Positions 26,975-36,323 of a DNA stretch of 64,000 nt are shown piece after piece. The notes under the pieces are model-generated. The model searched no databases. It worked only from the letters and a program-made list of their open reading frames with translations, and had not been told where the DNA came from. A program made the position numbers and the translations under genes. Every line of letters starts with the position of its first letter. The first letter of the stretch is position 1. Source of the DNA: Paraburkholderia piptadeniae (GTDB lineage: Bacteria > Pseudomonadota > Gammaproteobacteria > Burkholderiales > Burkholderiaceae); NCBI RefSeq assembly GCF_900007165.1, contig NZ_CYGY02000023.1:186001-250000 (forward strand). The letters run 5' to 3'.

Positions 26975-27832
26975 TCACAGCCAGTACACGACGACGTACA
27001 GACCCAGCCATACGACGTCGACGAAGTGCCAATACCACGCCGCGCCTTCGAACGCGAAGTGATGGTCCGCCGTGAAGTGACCGCGAATCAACCGGATCAT
27101 CACCACGGTCAGCATCGTACCGCCGAGGAACACGTGGAAACCGTGGAAGCCCGTCAGCAGGAAGAACGTCGAGCCGTACACACCCGACGCGAGCGTCAGG
27201 TTCAGTTCGTTGTACGCGTGGAAGTACTCGAAGCCCTGCATGAACAGGAACGTGATGCCCAGCACGACCGTCGCGGCGAGCCATGCGATGGCCTTCGTGC
27301 GATGGTTCTCGCGCAGCGCGTGGTGCGAGACCGTCAGCGTCGCGCCCGACGACAGCAGCAGCGCTGTGTTGATGGTCGGCACCGGCCACGGCGTCATCGA
27401 CTTGAAGTGCGACACCAGATCAGCCGGGCCGATGTTCGGCCACACCGCCGAGAAGTCCGGCCAGATCAACTTGTAGTCGAGGCTGCCGAGCTGATGCATC
27501 GCGATCGCGCGCGCATAGAACAGCGCACCGAAGAACGCGCCGAAGAACATGACTTCGGAGAAGATGAACCAGCTCATGCTCCAGCGGAACGACGTGTCGA
27601 CGCGTTTGCCGTACATGCCGCCTTCCGATTCGGAGATGGCGTCGCCGAACCAGTGATACAGCACGAAGAGCAGCCACAGCAGACCGATCAGCGCCGTGAT
27701 GGGCGCCCACGGTTCGCCGTTCACCCACGACGCAAACGATCCGAGCAGGATCAGCAGCCCAGCCGCCGCGCTGATCGGATGCCGCGACGGATGCGGTATG
27801 AAATAGTACGGGCTATCGTTTTGACCGCTCAT
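26975..27832 (-). CDS. coxC: cytochrome c oxidase subunit III
   Basis: A 285-residue seven-helix subunit of the aa3 oxidase that stabilises subunit I and shapes the proton and oxygen paths. Recognisable motifs are FRWSMSWFIFSEVMFFGAFFGALFYAR near residue 85, SHHALRENHR, LGITFLFMQGFEYFHAY with its conserved Glu, and the C-terminal TGFHGFHVFLGG and WHFVDVVWLGLYVVVYW. GGAG stands 8 nt before the ATG. It is the last gene of the structural cox operon, 168 bp after the DUF2970 gene. Confidence 0.97.
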   Translation of the reverse strand: MSGQNDSPYYFIPHPSRHPISAAAGLLILLGSFASWVNGEPWAPITALIGLLWLLFVLYHWFGDAISESEGGMYGKRVDTSFRWSMSWFIFSEVMFFGAFFGALFYARAIAMHQLGSLDYKLIWPDFSAVWPNIGPADLVSHFKSMTPWPVPTINTALLLSSGATLTVSHHALRENHRTKAIAWLAATVVLGITFLFMQGFEYFHAYNELNLTLASGVYGSTFFLLTGFHGFHVFLGGTMLTVVMIRLIRGHFTADHHFAFEGAAWYWHFVDVVWLGLYVVVYWL

Positions 27833-28000
27833 TCTTGATTCTCCACTTCAGTCCAGTTGTTCCGCTTGGTCCGGTTGGCTCCGCAGCCGCCCGCGCCGCT
27901 CTCCGGCTCTCTCTGCAACGTCCAGCGGCGCGCTGCGCTGCGCCGCTCCTCTCCAGTCCGTCCGGGCGTCTAAACAATCGCCCTTGCGCCACTGCATCGT

Positions 28001-28210
28001 CTAGCCGACCACCACGCGCACGATCAGGATCAACACCCCGATAAAGACCGCCGCGCCAATCAGCGCCGCGATGATCACGTGCAGCGGGTTGAGCTGCGTT
28101 GCGTCCGCTTCCAGGTCGCGCCGTTTGCGCACGCCGAAAAACGACCACATCACGGCTTTCATCGACTGGCCGAAACTGCTCTTCCTGCCGCCGCCACCGC
28201 TATCGCTCAT
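28001..28210 (-). CDS. small membrane protein (DUF2970 family)
   Basis: A 69-residue protein with a Ser/Gly-rich start, a central basic stretch (FFGVRKRRDLE) and one C-terminal transmembrane helix (about 47-68, HVIIAALIGAAVFIGVLILIV). It fits DUF2970, a small family commonly lying between ctaG and coxC in betaproteobacteria. I take the ATG at 28210; a TTG upstream would add seven residues. The function is unknown, with an accessory oxidase role inferred from position. Confidence 0.8.
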   Translation of the reverse strand: MSDSGGGGRKSSFGQSMKAVMWSFFGVRKRRDLEADATQLNPLHVIIAALIGAAVFIGVLILIVRVVVG

Positions 28211-28247
28211 ATCCTCGCCTTCTTTGGGCAAGCGTTTCTGTTACGTG

Positions 28248-28859
28248 TCACGCGGGATTCGACGCCTTCGCGTTGTCAGCCGCCTGACCTTCCGTGCCGC
28301 GCGGCGCCGCCGCTGGCGTGTTCAATTCGAAGAACGTGTATGACAGCGTGATCGTCTTCACGTCCTTCGGCAATTTCGGATCGACGAGGAACACCACTGG
28401 CATCCGCTTCGATTCGTTCGCATTCAAGGTCTGCTGCGTAAAGCAAAAGCACTCGATCTTCCTGAAGTACTCGGTGGCCTGCTTCGGCGCGTAGCTCGGG
28501 ATGGCCTGAGCCTGAATCGTGCGCCCCTGCTGGTTCGTCACGTCGTACATCACCGTCGTCACTTCGCCCGGATGTACGTCGATGCTGTTCTGCTCCGGCT
28601 TGAAACCGAGCGGGCCGCGCGCGTTCGCATCGAACTCGATCGAAATCGTGCGGCTCATGTCGACCTGCGTGTTCTTCGCCTCGCGCGCCGTTGCGTCGCG
28701 CTGCACGAGATTGTTGATGCCCGTGACCTCGCAGATCGCGCGATACATCGGTATCAGCGCAAACCCGAAGCCGAACATCAGAAACGCGACGACGACGAGC
28801 TTGAACAGCATCGAACGGTTAAAAGAACGATCGGCCCCAGTGGGCGGTTGCGTCGACAT
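28248..28859 (-). CDS. ctaG: cytochrome c oxidase assembly protein CtaG/Cox11
   Basis: A 203-residue inner-membrane copper chaperone that delivers copper to the CuB site of subunit I. A single N-terminal helix (about 18-38) anchors an immunoglobulin-like periplasmic domain. The conserved copper motif is IECFCFTQQTL near residue 137, and MPVVFLVDPKLP follows, as in Cox11. The Ala/Pro-rich last 20 residues look disordered. It lies between the small assembly protein gene and the DUF2970 gene in the cox operon. Confidence 0.96.
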   Translation of the reverse strand: MSTQPPTGADRSFNRSMLFKLVVVAFLMFGFGFALIPMYRAICEVTGINNLVQRDATAREAKNTQVDMSRTISIEFDANARGPLGFKPEQNSIDVHPGEVTTVMYDVTNQQGRTIQAQAIPSYAPKQATEYFRKIECFCFTQQTLNANESKRMPVVFLVDPKLPKDVKTITLSYTFFELNTPAAAPRGTEGQAADNAKASNPA

Positions 28860-28910
28860 CGAACTTCCTCAACAGATCGCGTGCACGGGTGATCGACTCG
28901 TCACGACAGG

Positions 28911-29045
28911 TCAGGAAATCCAGACCTGCTTGACGATGGCACCCAGAAAAAAGACGGCGACGATAACAAGCAGAATCAGACCGAGTCGCAGATTGCCAGC
29001 GCGAATTTCTTCGGGCGTACGTCTTTTTTGTGGATTCCGGGTCAT
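28911..29045 (-). CDS. cytochrome oxidase small assembly protein
   Basis: A 44-residue protein with a basic N-terminus (NPQKRRTPEEIRAGN) and one transmembrane helix (about 22-41, GLILLVIVAVFFLGAIVKQV). Small proteins of exactly this shape sit between ctaD and ctaG in Burkholderia-type cox operons. The ATG at 29045 has GAGAAG at suitable distance. Its biochemical role is not established by the sequence. Confidence 0.8.
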   Translation of the reverse strand: MTRNPQKRRTPEEIRAGNLRLGLILLVIVAVFFLGAIVKQVWIS

Positions 29046-29146
29046 GCTGAACTTCTCGAACCTTCGTTGCTGCGCAGTGTTTCGGTTCAGTGTTCCGCTC
29101 CGGCGCTGCGTTTGCCGGAGCGGGGCTTCGAAGACTGCCTGATCGC

Positions 29147-30760
29147 TTATTCGACCGTCGGCGGGTTTTCGAACGTATGGAACGGTGCCGGGCTCGGCAC
29201 GGTCCATTCGAGGCCCGTTGCGCCGTCCCATGGCTTGTCCGACGCCTTTTCGAGTTCGCCGCCGCCACGGTAAGCGGGCAGCGCGACCGCGAACAGGAAG
29301 TACACCTGCGCGAGACCGAAGCCGAACGCGCCGATCGTGATGACCTGGTTCCAGTCGGCGAACTGCGCCGGATAGTCGGCGTAGCGACGCGGCATACCGG
29401 CAAGACCAACGAAGTGCATCGGCAGGAACGCGAGGTTGAAGAAGATCAGCGATGCCCAGAAGTGGATCTTGCCGCGCGTCTCGTTGTACATCCAGCCCGT
29501 CCACTTCGGCGACCAGTAGTACCACCCGGCAAAGAGCCCGAACAGCGACCCCGCCACCAGCACGTAGTGGAAGTGCGCGACCACGAAGTACGTGCCGTGG
29601 TACTGGATGTCGAGCGGCGCCATCGCGAGCATCAGCCCCGTCAGGCCGCCGAACGTGAACACGAACAGAAAGCCCACTGCGAACAGCATCGGCGTTTCGA
29701 ACGTCAGCGACCCCCGCCACATCGTCGCGACCCAGTTGAACACCTTCACGCCCGTCGGCACTGCGATCAGCATCGTCGCGTACATGAAGAACAGCTGGCC
29801 CGTGACAGGCATGCCCGTCGCGAACATGTGGTGCGCCCACACCATGAACGACAGGATCGCGATCGACGCCGTCGCGTACACCATCGAGCTATAGCCGAAC
29901 AGCGGCTTGCGCGCGAACGCCGGGATCACCTGCGACACGATCCCGAACGCCGGCAAGATCATGATGTACACCTCGGGGTGCCCGAAGAACCAGAAGATGT
30001 GCTGGTACATCACCGGGTCGCCGCCGCCCGCCGCGTTGAAGAACGACGTGCCGAAGTGGCGGTCGAACAGCACCATCGTGATCGCGCCCGCGAGCACCGG
30101 CATCACGGCGATCAGCAGGTACGCGGTGATCAGCCACGTCCACACGAACATCGGCATCTTCATCAGCGTGAGGCCGGGTGCGCGCATGTTCAGGATCGTG
30201 ACGACGATGTTGATGCCGCCCATGATCGACGACGCGCCCATGATGTGGACCGCGAAGATCGCGAAGTCCATGCCCGGGCCCATCTGCGTGGACAGCGGCG
30301 CGTACAGCGTCCAGCCCGCGGCCGTCGCGCCACCCGGCGTGAAGAACGAACCGACCAGCAGCACGGCAGCGACGGGCAGCAGCCAGAAGCTGAAGTTGTT
30401 CATCCGCGCGAAGGCCATGTCCGATGCGCCGATCTGCAGCGGAACCATCCAGTTTGCGAAGCCGACGAAGGCCGGCATGATCGCGCCGAACACCATGATG
30501 AGGCCGTGCATGGTGGTCAGCTGGTTGAAGAACTCGGGACGCATGATCTGCAGACCCGGCTCGAACAGTTCGGCCCGGATCGCCAGCGCCATCACGCCCC
30601 CTGACAGGAACATGATGAACGAGAAAATCAGATACAGCGTACCGATGTCCTTGTGGTTGGTCGCGAACAACCAGCGACGCCAGCCGTGCGGCGTCGCGTG
30701 CGCGTGGTCGCCGTGGACGTGCTCGTGCCCCGCGGTTACATCGTGTCCGATGCTAGACAT
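29147..30760 (-). CDS. ctaD: cytochrome c oxidase subunit I (aa3 type)
   Basis: The 537-residue catalytic subunit, with twelve predicted helices, that reduces oxygen at the haem a3-CuB centre and pumps protons. The haem a ligand His lies in MHGLIMVFGAIMP, the CuB and Tyr-His cross-link motif in WFFGHPEVYIMILPAFG, the K-channel region follows it, and the haem a3 and a ligands lie in VAHFHYVLVAGS. The D-channel NWMVPLQIGA segment is also visible. A His-rich N-terminal tail (residues 6-25) precedes TM1. It follows coxB by 45 bp. Confidence 0.98.
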   Translation of the reverse strand: MSSIGHDVTAGHEHVHGDHAHATPHGWRRWLFATNHKDIGTLYLIFSFIMFLSGGVMALAIRAELFEPGLQIMRPEFFNQLTTMHGLIMVFGAIMPAFVGFANWMVPLQIGASDMAFARMNNFSFWLLPVAAVLLVGSFFTPGGATAAGWTLYAPLSTQMGPGMDFAIFAVHIMGASSIMGGINIVVTILNMRAPGLTLMKMPMFVWTWLITAYLLIAVMPVLAGAITMVLFDRHFGTSFFNAAGGGDPVMYQHIFWFFGHPEVYIMILPAFGIVSQVIPAFARKPLFGYSSMVYATASIAILSFMVWAHHMFATGMPVTGQLFFMYATMLIAVPTGVKVFNWVATMWRGSLTFETPMLFAVGFLFVFTFGGLTGLMLAMAPLDIQYHGTYFVVAHFHYVLVAGSLFGLFAGWYYWSPKWTGWMYNETRGKIHFWASLIFFNLAFLPMHFVGLAGMPRRYADYPAQFADWNQVITIGAFGFGLAQVYFLFAVALPAYRGGGELEKASDKPWDGATGLEWTVPSPAPFHTFENPPTVE

Positions 30761-30805
30761 GACAATCTCCTAAATCGAATGCTGCTTTTCTCTGACTGTG
30801 ACACG

Positions 30806-32479
30806 TCAGGCCGCTGGGCTGATCTCGACCCGGCGCGCTTCCTTCGCGTCCGCACCGCCCGTGATCGTCTCCGGCTTCATCAAAATAATATGGTCTTCGG
30901 CGATGCCGGCTGCCTTGAGCGCATCGCGCACGGCTTCTGCACGCGCCTTCGCGAGCTTCGCGTTCTTGTCGGCCGAACCCGTTGAGTCCGTGTAGCCCGA
31001 CAACGTGAACTTCGCATCGGGATGCGCCTTCGCGTACGCGGCGGCCGCATCCACAGCGGCTTTCGCGTCGGCGGGCAGCGTGCTCTTGTTCGTTTCGAAG
31101 TAGATCGTGGCCGGCAGCGACGCTTGCGGCGCAGATGCCGCTGCATTGTCCGAAGCGCCCGATGCCGCCGCGGGAGCCGATGCGCCCGCTTCGCCGCTCG
31201 CCGCTGCCGCGCCGCTCGCGCCTTCCGCGCCGCTCGCAGCCGTTGCCTCCGACGCTGCCGCCGCCGCTGCGCCTGCCAGGTGATCGCCACCCGACGGCAG
31301 ACGGCCGTTGCGCGCATCCGCGACCTGCTTCGGCTGCAGGATGTCGCCCGTGTGGTTGCCCCACGAATTGCGCTCGAACGTGATGACAGATGCGATCTCG
31401 ACATCGTTCAGCGTCGGCGCCCACGACGGCATCGCATTCTTGCCCTTCAGCACGATGCTCACGTGATCGGCGAGCGGGCCGTTCGTGACCTTGCTGCCAT
31501 CGAGCGCCGGGAACGCGCCACCGCCCTTGCCTGTCGGCTGGTGGCAGACCGCGCAGTTCGACGCGTACACCTTGCCGCCGCGCTCCACCAGTTCGGCCAT
31601 CGTGTAGGTCTTGTTCGGATCGTCCTGGCCGGCGGCCATTTTCTTCTTCTCGTCGTCGACCCATTTCGCGTAGTCGTCATCGGACAGCACATTCACGACG
31701 ACGGGCATGTACGCGTGCTCCTTGCCGCAGAGTTCCGTACAGAAGCCGCGATACGTGCCGACCTTCTCCGCCTTGAACCACGTGTCGCGCACGAAGCCGG
31801 GAATCGCGTCCTGCTTCACACCGAACGCAGGCACGTACCACGAGTGAACGACGTCGTTCGCGGTGGTGATGATGCGGATCTTCTTGTTGACAGGCACGAC
31901 CAGCGGGTTGTCGACTTCCTGCAGATAGGTATCCGTGATCGGCTGCTGGCCGTTGACTTCGCTACGCGGCGTGGTCAGCGTCGACAGGAAGCTGATGCCT
32001 TCGCCCGGACCCTTTACGTAGTCGTAGCCCCACTTCCACTGATAGCCAGTGACCTTGACGGTCAGGTCGGCGTTGGAGGTGTCCTTCATCGCGACGACGG
32101 TCCGCGTGGCAGGCAGCGCCATCAGGACGACGATGATGAACGGGACGATCGTCCAGATGATTTCGACGGTGGTGCTTTCGTGGAAATTGGCGGCCTTGTG
32201 ACCCTTCGACTTGCGGTGCGCGAAGATCGAATAGAACATCACGCCGAACACGCCGACGAAGATGATCGTACAGAGGATCAGCATCAGCGTATGGAGGCTG
32301 TAGAGCTCCTCAGCGATTCTGGTCACTGGCGGCTGGAGATTGATCTCGTTGACGCGGGGGCCGCCTGGACTGTCGCCGACTGCAAGGGCGGCGCCGGCGA
32401 AGAGCAGCCCGCTACACGCCAGCACGCCCGTGAGGGCTCGCTTGATTGTTTTCATAGCTTCCTTACCCAAAATTTCCAT
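30806..32479 (-). CDS. coxB: cytochrome c oxidase subunit II with fused cytochrome c and OmpA-like domains
   Basis: At 557 residues this is about twice the length of a simple subunit II. After a signal peptide and two helices (about 62-85 and 105-125), the CuA domain has His212 and the C247/E249/C251/H255/M258 set in GFCTELCGKEHAYM. A class I cytochrome c domain (about 290-400) carries CAVCH at 309-313. A roughly 50-residue Ala/Ser linker leads to an OmpA/MotB-type domain (about 455-557) with SGYTDSTGSADKNAKLAKARA, a peptidoglycan-binding signature. The ATG at 32479 has GAGGG upstream; the ATG at 32455 with AAGGA is an alternative signal-peptide start. It heads the cox operon and is predicted periplasmic and membrane-bound. 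Confidence 0.96.
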   Translation of the reverse strand: MEILGKEAMKTIKRALTGVLACSGLLFAGAALAVGDSPGGPRVNEINLQPPVTRIAEELYSLHTLMLILCTIIFVGVFGVMFYSIFAHRKSKGHKAANFHESTTVEIIWTIVPFIIVVLMALPATRTVVAMKDTSNADLTVKVTGYQWKWGYDYVKGPGEGISFLSTLTTPRSEVNGQQPITDTYLQEVDNPLVVPVNKKIRIITTANDVVHSWYVPAFGVKQDAIPGFVRDTWFKAEKVGTYRGFCTELCGKEHAYMPVVVNVLSDDDYAKWVDDEKKKMAAGQDDPNKTYTMAELVERGGKVYASNCAVCHQPTGKGGGAFPALDGSKVTNGPLADHVSIVLKGKNAMPSWAPTLNDVEIASVITFERNSWGNHTGDILQPKQVADARNGRLPSGGDHLAGAAAAAASEATAASGAEGASGAAAASGEAGASAPAAASGASDNAAASAPQASLPATIYFETNKSTLPADAKAAVDAAAAYAKAHPDAKFTLSGYTDSTGSADKNAKLAKARAEAVRDALKAAGIAEDHIILMKPETITGGADAKEARRVEISPAA

Positions 32480-32556
32480 TCAAACCCTCGACCCCGCTGG
32501 AAGGCTGCCCCTCGTCCTCTGGAATGGCGCGTGATTCAATGCGCAACTTTTGACGC

Positions 32557-33030
32557 CTAACACTGCCTGAGCCACAGACGCAGTTCGTCGGCGAATTGCG
32601 CGCGCCGATATTGCGCAAGATGCTGCCCGACCGTAACCGTCTCGCCCCGCGACACCAGCTTGATGTAATCGCGCGGCGTCGCTGCCGGTTCGACCCGCAC
32701 CCAGCGCGGATTGAATTCGAACTGCGTGAGATGCTCGGCGCTGACCTGTTCGATCACGAGCCGGTTTGGAAACAGCCGGATGCGTTCGTAATCGACGGCA
32801 TGGCGCGCATAGACCGCAAATGCGACGCCGACAGCGAGCAACTCGATACCCGTGAACGGCAACACCAGCCACGCGCCGCACAGGACCAGCAGGAATGCTA
32901 TCAACAGCGAGAATGCCGCGAGCGAGACATAGAAGAACACGAATTGCCGCGGCGACACCGAACAATTGCGCTTCATCGTCCAGTCCTTGAGGACGGGTTC
33001 CGACTCAGCAAGCAGATCGGTTGCATTCAT
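32557..33030 (-). CDS. DUF2244 domain membrane protein
   Basis: A 157-residue protein with the family opening MKRNCSVSPRQFVFFYVSLAAFSLLIA and two adjacent helices (about 30-52 and 58-78), then a soluble C-terminal part with FPNRLVIEQV and the basic VRVEPAATPRDYIKLVSRGETVTVG. I start at ATG 33030, which has GGGAGG 5 nt upstream. It lies 77 bp upstream of coxB on the same strand and commonly accompanies oxidase operons. Function is unknown. Confidence 0.88.
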   Translation of the reverse strand: MNATDLLAESEPVLKDWTMKRNCSVSPRQFVFFYVSLAAFSLLIAFLLVLCGAWLVLPFTGIELLAVGVAFAVYARHAVDYERIRLFPNRLVIEQVSAEHLTQFEFNPRWVRVEPAATPRDYIKLVSRGETVTVGQHLAQYRRAQFADELRLWLRQC

Positions 33031-33298
33031 CGCCGCCTCCCGCGAACCGCCAGTCATCGCATACCGCCAATGCCATTCACGCCCAGCAACTACGGCTGCC
33101 CGAACCGCAAACGCCCCGGGCCTGTCGCTCCAATTGTGGGAGCATTGAGCGACAAACTGACGCATTATAGGGCCGATCTATGGCATCCACAAGCAACGCT
33201 CTATCGGCCGCCGAGCCAAGCGGCACAAGCCTCTGCGCCGTTTTGACGCAGTTTTGGACGTGGTAATTTCAGACATAACAGATGTCCGCTTTACCGCC

Positions 33299-34264
33299 TC
33301 AACGATTCTTCTGCCGCCCCCGCCCTATGTCTTCGATTCGCACGATTCCGTGCCCTTCGGGGGTCATCCGAGGCACGGCCTTCCATGCGTGTCCGTAGAT
33401 CACCTCGAACGTCAGAGGGATCGTGCCATCGGCGCGCCGGCGCGCTTCGAGCGCGGCGAGCAGCGCCTTGTGCATGCGCCTCGACGCGACGCCCGGCAAC
33501 CCTTCGCGCTGCAACGGATAAGCGCCCCAGCGGCGCACATCGGCGAGCAGCGACTCAGGTGACTTGTAGGTGATGGTCAGCGTCTCCTGGTCCATCACGG
33601 GAATTTCGAAGCCACTTTCGACAAGCATATCGCCCAGATCGTGCATGTCTACGAAGTCGATTACATGTTTGTGCGTATTGACGCCGTGCGCCGCTTCGAT
33701 CTCGGCATACGCGCCGCGCAGTTCTTTCAGCGTGTCGGGTCCGAGCGTACTGAACATCAACAGGCCGTTGACCTTCAGCACGCGCTGCCATTCAGGGAAA
33801 ACGAGATCGGGCCGCGAATGCCAATGGAGCGCGAGGTTGGACCAGATGAATTCGAATGCGCCCGACGCAAAAGGCAGCGCGGAGAAATCGGCTTGAGCGA
33901 AGCGCGGACCGCGTGAGCCGAGCGCCTTGCCGAGCGATGCGGGCAGAAAGCGCCGCCAGCGGGTATCGGTGGCGTCGTGCCTGACGGCGCGCGCGAGCAT
34001 CGCTTGCGACAGATCGGTGCCGAACACGGGCGCTTCGGGAAAGCGCTCGCGCAGCGAAGGGAGATCGTCGCCGGCGCCGCAGCCCGCATCGAGCACCTGC
34101 GCCGGATTCACCTTGATGTAGTCGAGCCGTTCGCGCATGCGCTGCGCGATCTCACGCGGCAGGAACGCAACGTCGTCGAACGTGGCGGCCCGGCGGTCGA
34201 AAATCTTCCGAATGCGGCGCGAATCATAGGCCGGACGGCTAGTTTCGGTGACAGACACGGTCAT
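33299..34264 (-). CDS. BioC-like SAM-dependent methyltransferase
   Basis: A 321-residue class I methyltransferase. The SAM-binding motif VLDAGCGAGDDLPSL is near residue 57, the acidic loop FGTDLSQAMLARA near 80, and FEFIWSNLALHWHSRPD near 135; the last resembles the BioC family that O-methylates malonyl-ACP to prime biotin synthesis. The C-terminal region with LTITYKSPESLLADVRRWGA is also BioC-like. No bio genes are adjacent, so the biotin role is a family inference and a different methyl acceptor is possible. It is divergent from comF. Confidence 0.78.
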   Translation of the reverse strand: MTVSVTETSRPAYDSRRIRKIFDRRAATFDDVAFLPREIAQRMRERLDYIKVNPAQVLDAGCGAGDDLPSLRERFPEAPVFGTDLSQAMLARAVRHDATDTRWRRFLPASLGKALGSRGPRFAQADFSALPFASGAFEFIWSNLALHWHSRPDLVFPEWQRVLKVNGLLMFSTLGPDTLKELRGAYAEIEAAHGVNTHKHVIDFVDMHDLGDMLVESGFEIPVMDQETLTITYKSPESLLADVRRWGAYPLQREGLPGVASRRMHKALLAALEARRRADGTIPLTFEVIYGHAWKAVPRMTPEGHGIVRIEDIGRGRQKNR

Positions 34265-34347
34265 TGGAGTCGTACGGACGAAGAGTGCGAAGTATACTCG
34301 CTCGATTCCGTCCCTTCAGTGTCAGCGGCCTTCGGAGGCGTGTCGAT

Positions 34348-35154
34348 ATGCCGAATTGGGCTTTTCGGTGGTCCCGCTCGGGCGGTTCGCGCCACACGTT
34401 TCGCGAACGGCTCGTCCGCGTCGCGCAACATTCGATCTCGGCACTGCCGACACTCACGCGACTCGCGTTGCCGAATCTCTGCGCGTTGTGCGGCAATATG
34501 TCGCATCGAACGCTGTGCAGATTTTGCGACGAATCATGGTGGAACGAAGCGCGCCTGCGCTGCACCGTGTGCGCGGTTCCGCTGAGCGGCTTTCGGCGCG
34601 CGAGCGTCACGCGATATCGTTGCGGCAACTGCATCGCGACACCGCCCGCATTCGACGCGACGCTCGCGGTCGCCGACTATCGCGCGCCGCTGGACGCGCT
34701 CGCAGTCGGGTTGAAGTTTCGCGCGCGGCTTGCGCTCGCGCACGAGTTCGCACGGCGCCTTGCGTGGTCCGCTGCGGATGCGCTCGACGAACGCGACCGC
34801 CCCGACGTCGTCGCGCCCGTTCCGCTTTCGGCGCGGCGGCTCATCGAGCGCGGCTACAACCAGGCGTGGGAAATCGCGCGGCCCTGTGCGAAAGCGATGG
34901 TTGTTCGCAGCGATGCTGCGCTCGTGCGGCGCGTGATCGACACGGCGCCGCAATCGAAGCTCGATCGCGAGGCGCGCAGGCAGAATGTCGGCCGGGCGTT
35001 CGAGGTCGTCAAGCCGGTGCGTGGCCTGCATGTCGCCATCGTCGACGATGTGATGACGACGGGTGCCACGCTCGACGCGTTGGCCCACACACTGAAGGCA
35101 GCAGGCGCGCGTCGCGTGACGAACCTCGTCGCGCTTCGGACGCCGAAAAACTAG
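34348..35154 (+). CDS. comF: ComF-family phosphoribosyltransferase-like protein
   Basis: A 268-residue protein of the ComF/GntX family, associated with DNA uptake and use in several bacteria. The N-terminus holds Cys pairs of a zinc-ribbon kind (CALCGN, LCRFC, CTVCAV, RCGNC). The phosphoribosyltransferase signature VAIVDDVMTTGATLDALAHTL is near residue 230 and ERGYNQAWEIA earlier. I start at ATG 34348, with GGAGG 9 nt upstream. It is followed closely by trmL (18 bp), so both may share a transcript. Confidence 0.9.
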   Translation: MPNWAFRWSRSGGSRHTFRERLVRVAQHSISALPTLTRLALPNLCALCGNMSHRTLCRFCDESWWNEARLRCTVCAVPLSGFRRASVTRYRCGNCIATPPAFDATLAVADYRAPLDALAVGLKFRARLALAHEFARRLAWSAADALDERDRPDVVAPVPLSARRLIERGYNQAWEIARPCAKAMVVRSDAALVRRVIDTAPQSKLDREARRQNVGRAFEVVKPVRGLHVAIVDDVMTTGATLDALAHTLKAAGARRVTNLVALRTPKN

Positions 35155-35172
35155 TTTCCAATTCACCCGCTT

Positions 35173-35643
35173 ATGTTCAACGTCGTTCTCGTCGAGCCTG
35201 AAATTCCGCCGAACACCGGCAACGTGATCCGCCTGTGCGCGAACACGGGCGCGCGCCTGCATCTGATCGAGCCGCTAGGCTTTCCGCTCGACGACGCCAA
35301 GATGCGCCGCGCCGGTCTCGACTACCACGAGTACGCGCAGATGCACGTGCATCGCGATTGGGATGCGCTGATCGAAAGCGAGTCGCCTGACCTTGCGCGC
35401 ATGTTCGCGTTCACGACTCGCGGCTCGAGTCCATTTCATTCGCACGCGTTCAAGCCGGGAGACTGGTTCGTGTTCGGCGCGGAAACGCGCGGCCTCCCGG
35501 ACGCCGTACTGAACCGCTTTCCGAACGAACAGCGCGTGCGACTGCCGATGCGTCCCGGCAATCGCAGCCTGAATCTGTCGAATACCGTGGCCGTCGTCGT
35601 GTTCGAGGCGTGGCGTCAGGCGGGATTCGAGGGCGGCGCCTGA
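35173..35643 (+). CDS. trmL: tRNA (cytidine(34)-2'-O)-methyltransferase
   Basis: A 156-residue minimal SPOUT methyltransferase that 2'-O-methylates the wobble nucleotide of leucine tRNAs. It shows [25 protein letters not shown] at the start, the knot-forming [15 protein letters not shown] near residue 105 and the C-terminal [24 protein letters not shown]. Length and motifs match TrmL (YibK). Its last 28 bp overlap the end of the convergent macrodomain gene. Confidence 0.95.
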   Translation: MFNVVLVEPEIPPNTGNVIRLCANTGARLHLIEPLGFPLDDAKMRRAGLDYHEYAQMHVHRDWDALIESESPDLARMFAFTTRGSSPFHSHAFKPGDWFVFGAETRGLPDAVLNRFPNEQRVRLPMRPGNRSLNLSNTVAVVVFEAWRQAGFEGGA

Positions 35644-36167
35644 AGGCGTCGCTCGAATTCGGTCCGATAGCGCGAGAACATCGTTTCGTCGAAACACGCG
35701 AAGATCACGCGTTCGACGAAAGGCGCATGGGGCAACATGTCGATCGTGGCCTGAACGGCGATGCGCACCGCGTCGTCGGCGGGGAAGCGATAGACGCCGC
35801 AGCTGATCGCGGGAAACGCGATGCTCTTCGCGCGCGCGTCCTGCGCGAGTTCTAGCGAGCGCCAGTAGCACGAAGCCAGCAGTTCCGCCTCGCCGCGCTC
35901 GCCGCCGTGCCACACAGGGCCGACCGCGTGAATCACATGACGCGCCTTCAACCGGTAGCCGCCCGTTATCTTCGCGTCGCCTGTCACGCAGCCGCCTAGC
36001 CGCTCGCATTCGCGCAGCAGATCAGGGCCCGCCGCGCGGTGGATCGCGCCATCCACGCCGCCGCCGCCCAGCAATGACGTGTTCGCCGCGTTGACGATCG
36101 CGTCGACGTCGAGCGTCGTGATATCGACGACGCGCGTCTCGAGCGTGCAACTGCCAATGGTGAGCAT
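35616..36167 (-). CDS. macrodomain protein, O-acetyl-ADP-ribose deacetylase type
   Basis: A 183-residue protein formed by a single macrodomain of the YmdB/MacroD class, which binds ADP-ribose and hydrolyses O-acetyl-ADP-ribose or ADP-ribosyl esters. The ligand loops are intact: [27 protein letters not shown] near residue 20-50 and [15 protein letters not shown] near 120. [21 protein letters not shown] is also typical. It converges on trmL with overlapping 3' ends. Enzyme class is secure; physiological substrate is not. Confidence 0.92.
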   Translation of the reverse strand: MLTIGSCTLETRVVDITTLDVDAIVNAANTSLLGGGGVDGAIHRAAGPDLLRECERLGGCVTGDAKITGGYRLKARHVIHAVGPVWHGGERGEAELLASCYWRSLELAQDARAKSIAFPAISCGVYRFPADDAVRIAVQATIDMLPHAPFVERVIFACFDETMFSRYRTEFERRLQAPPSNPA

Positions 36168-36323
36168 GGGAAAACCTCCAGGTTCGATACAGCTCGTTAG
36201 GAGGTGGACAGCAGAAGCAGCGAGCCGTTCGGCGCGAAGCTTTACCGGCTGCGCAAAACACTTTCAGGCAATTTGCAGCGATGAAGCTTCTACACGCCGA
36301 TCGGCAACAGACGCGCTGCGTTT

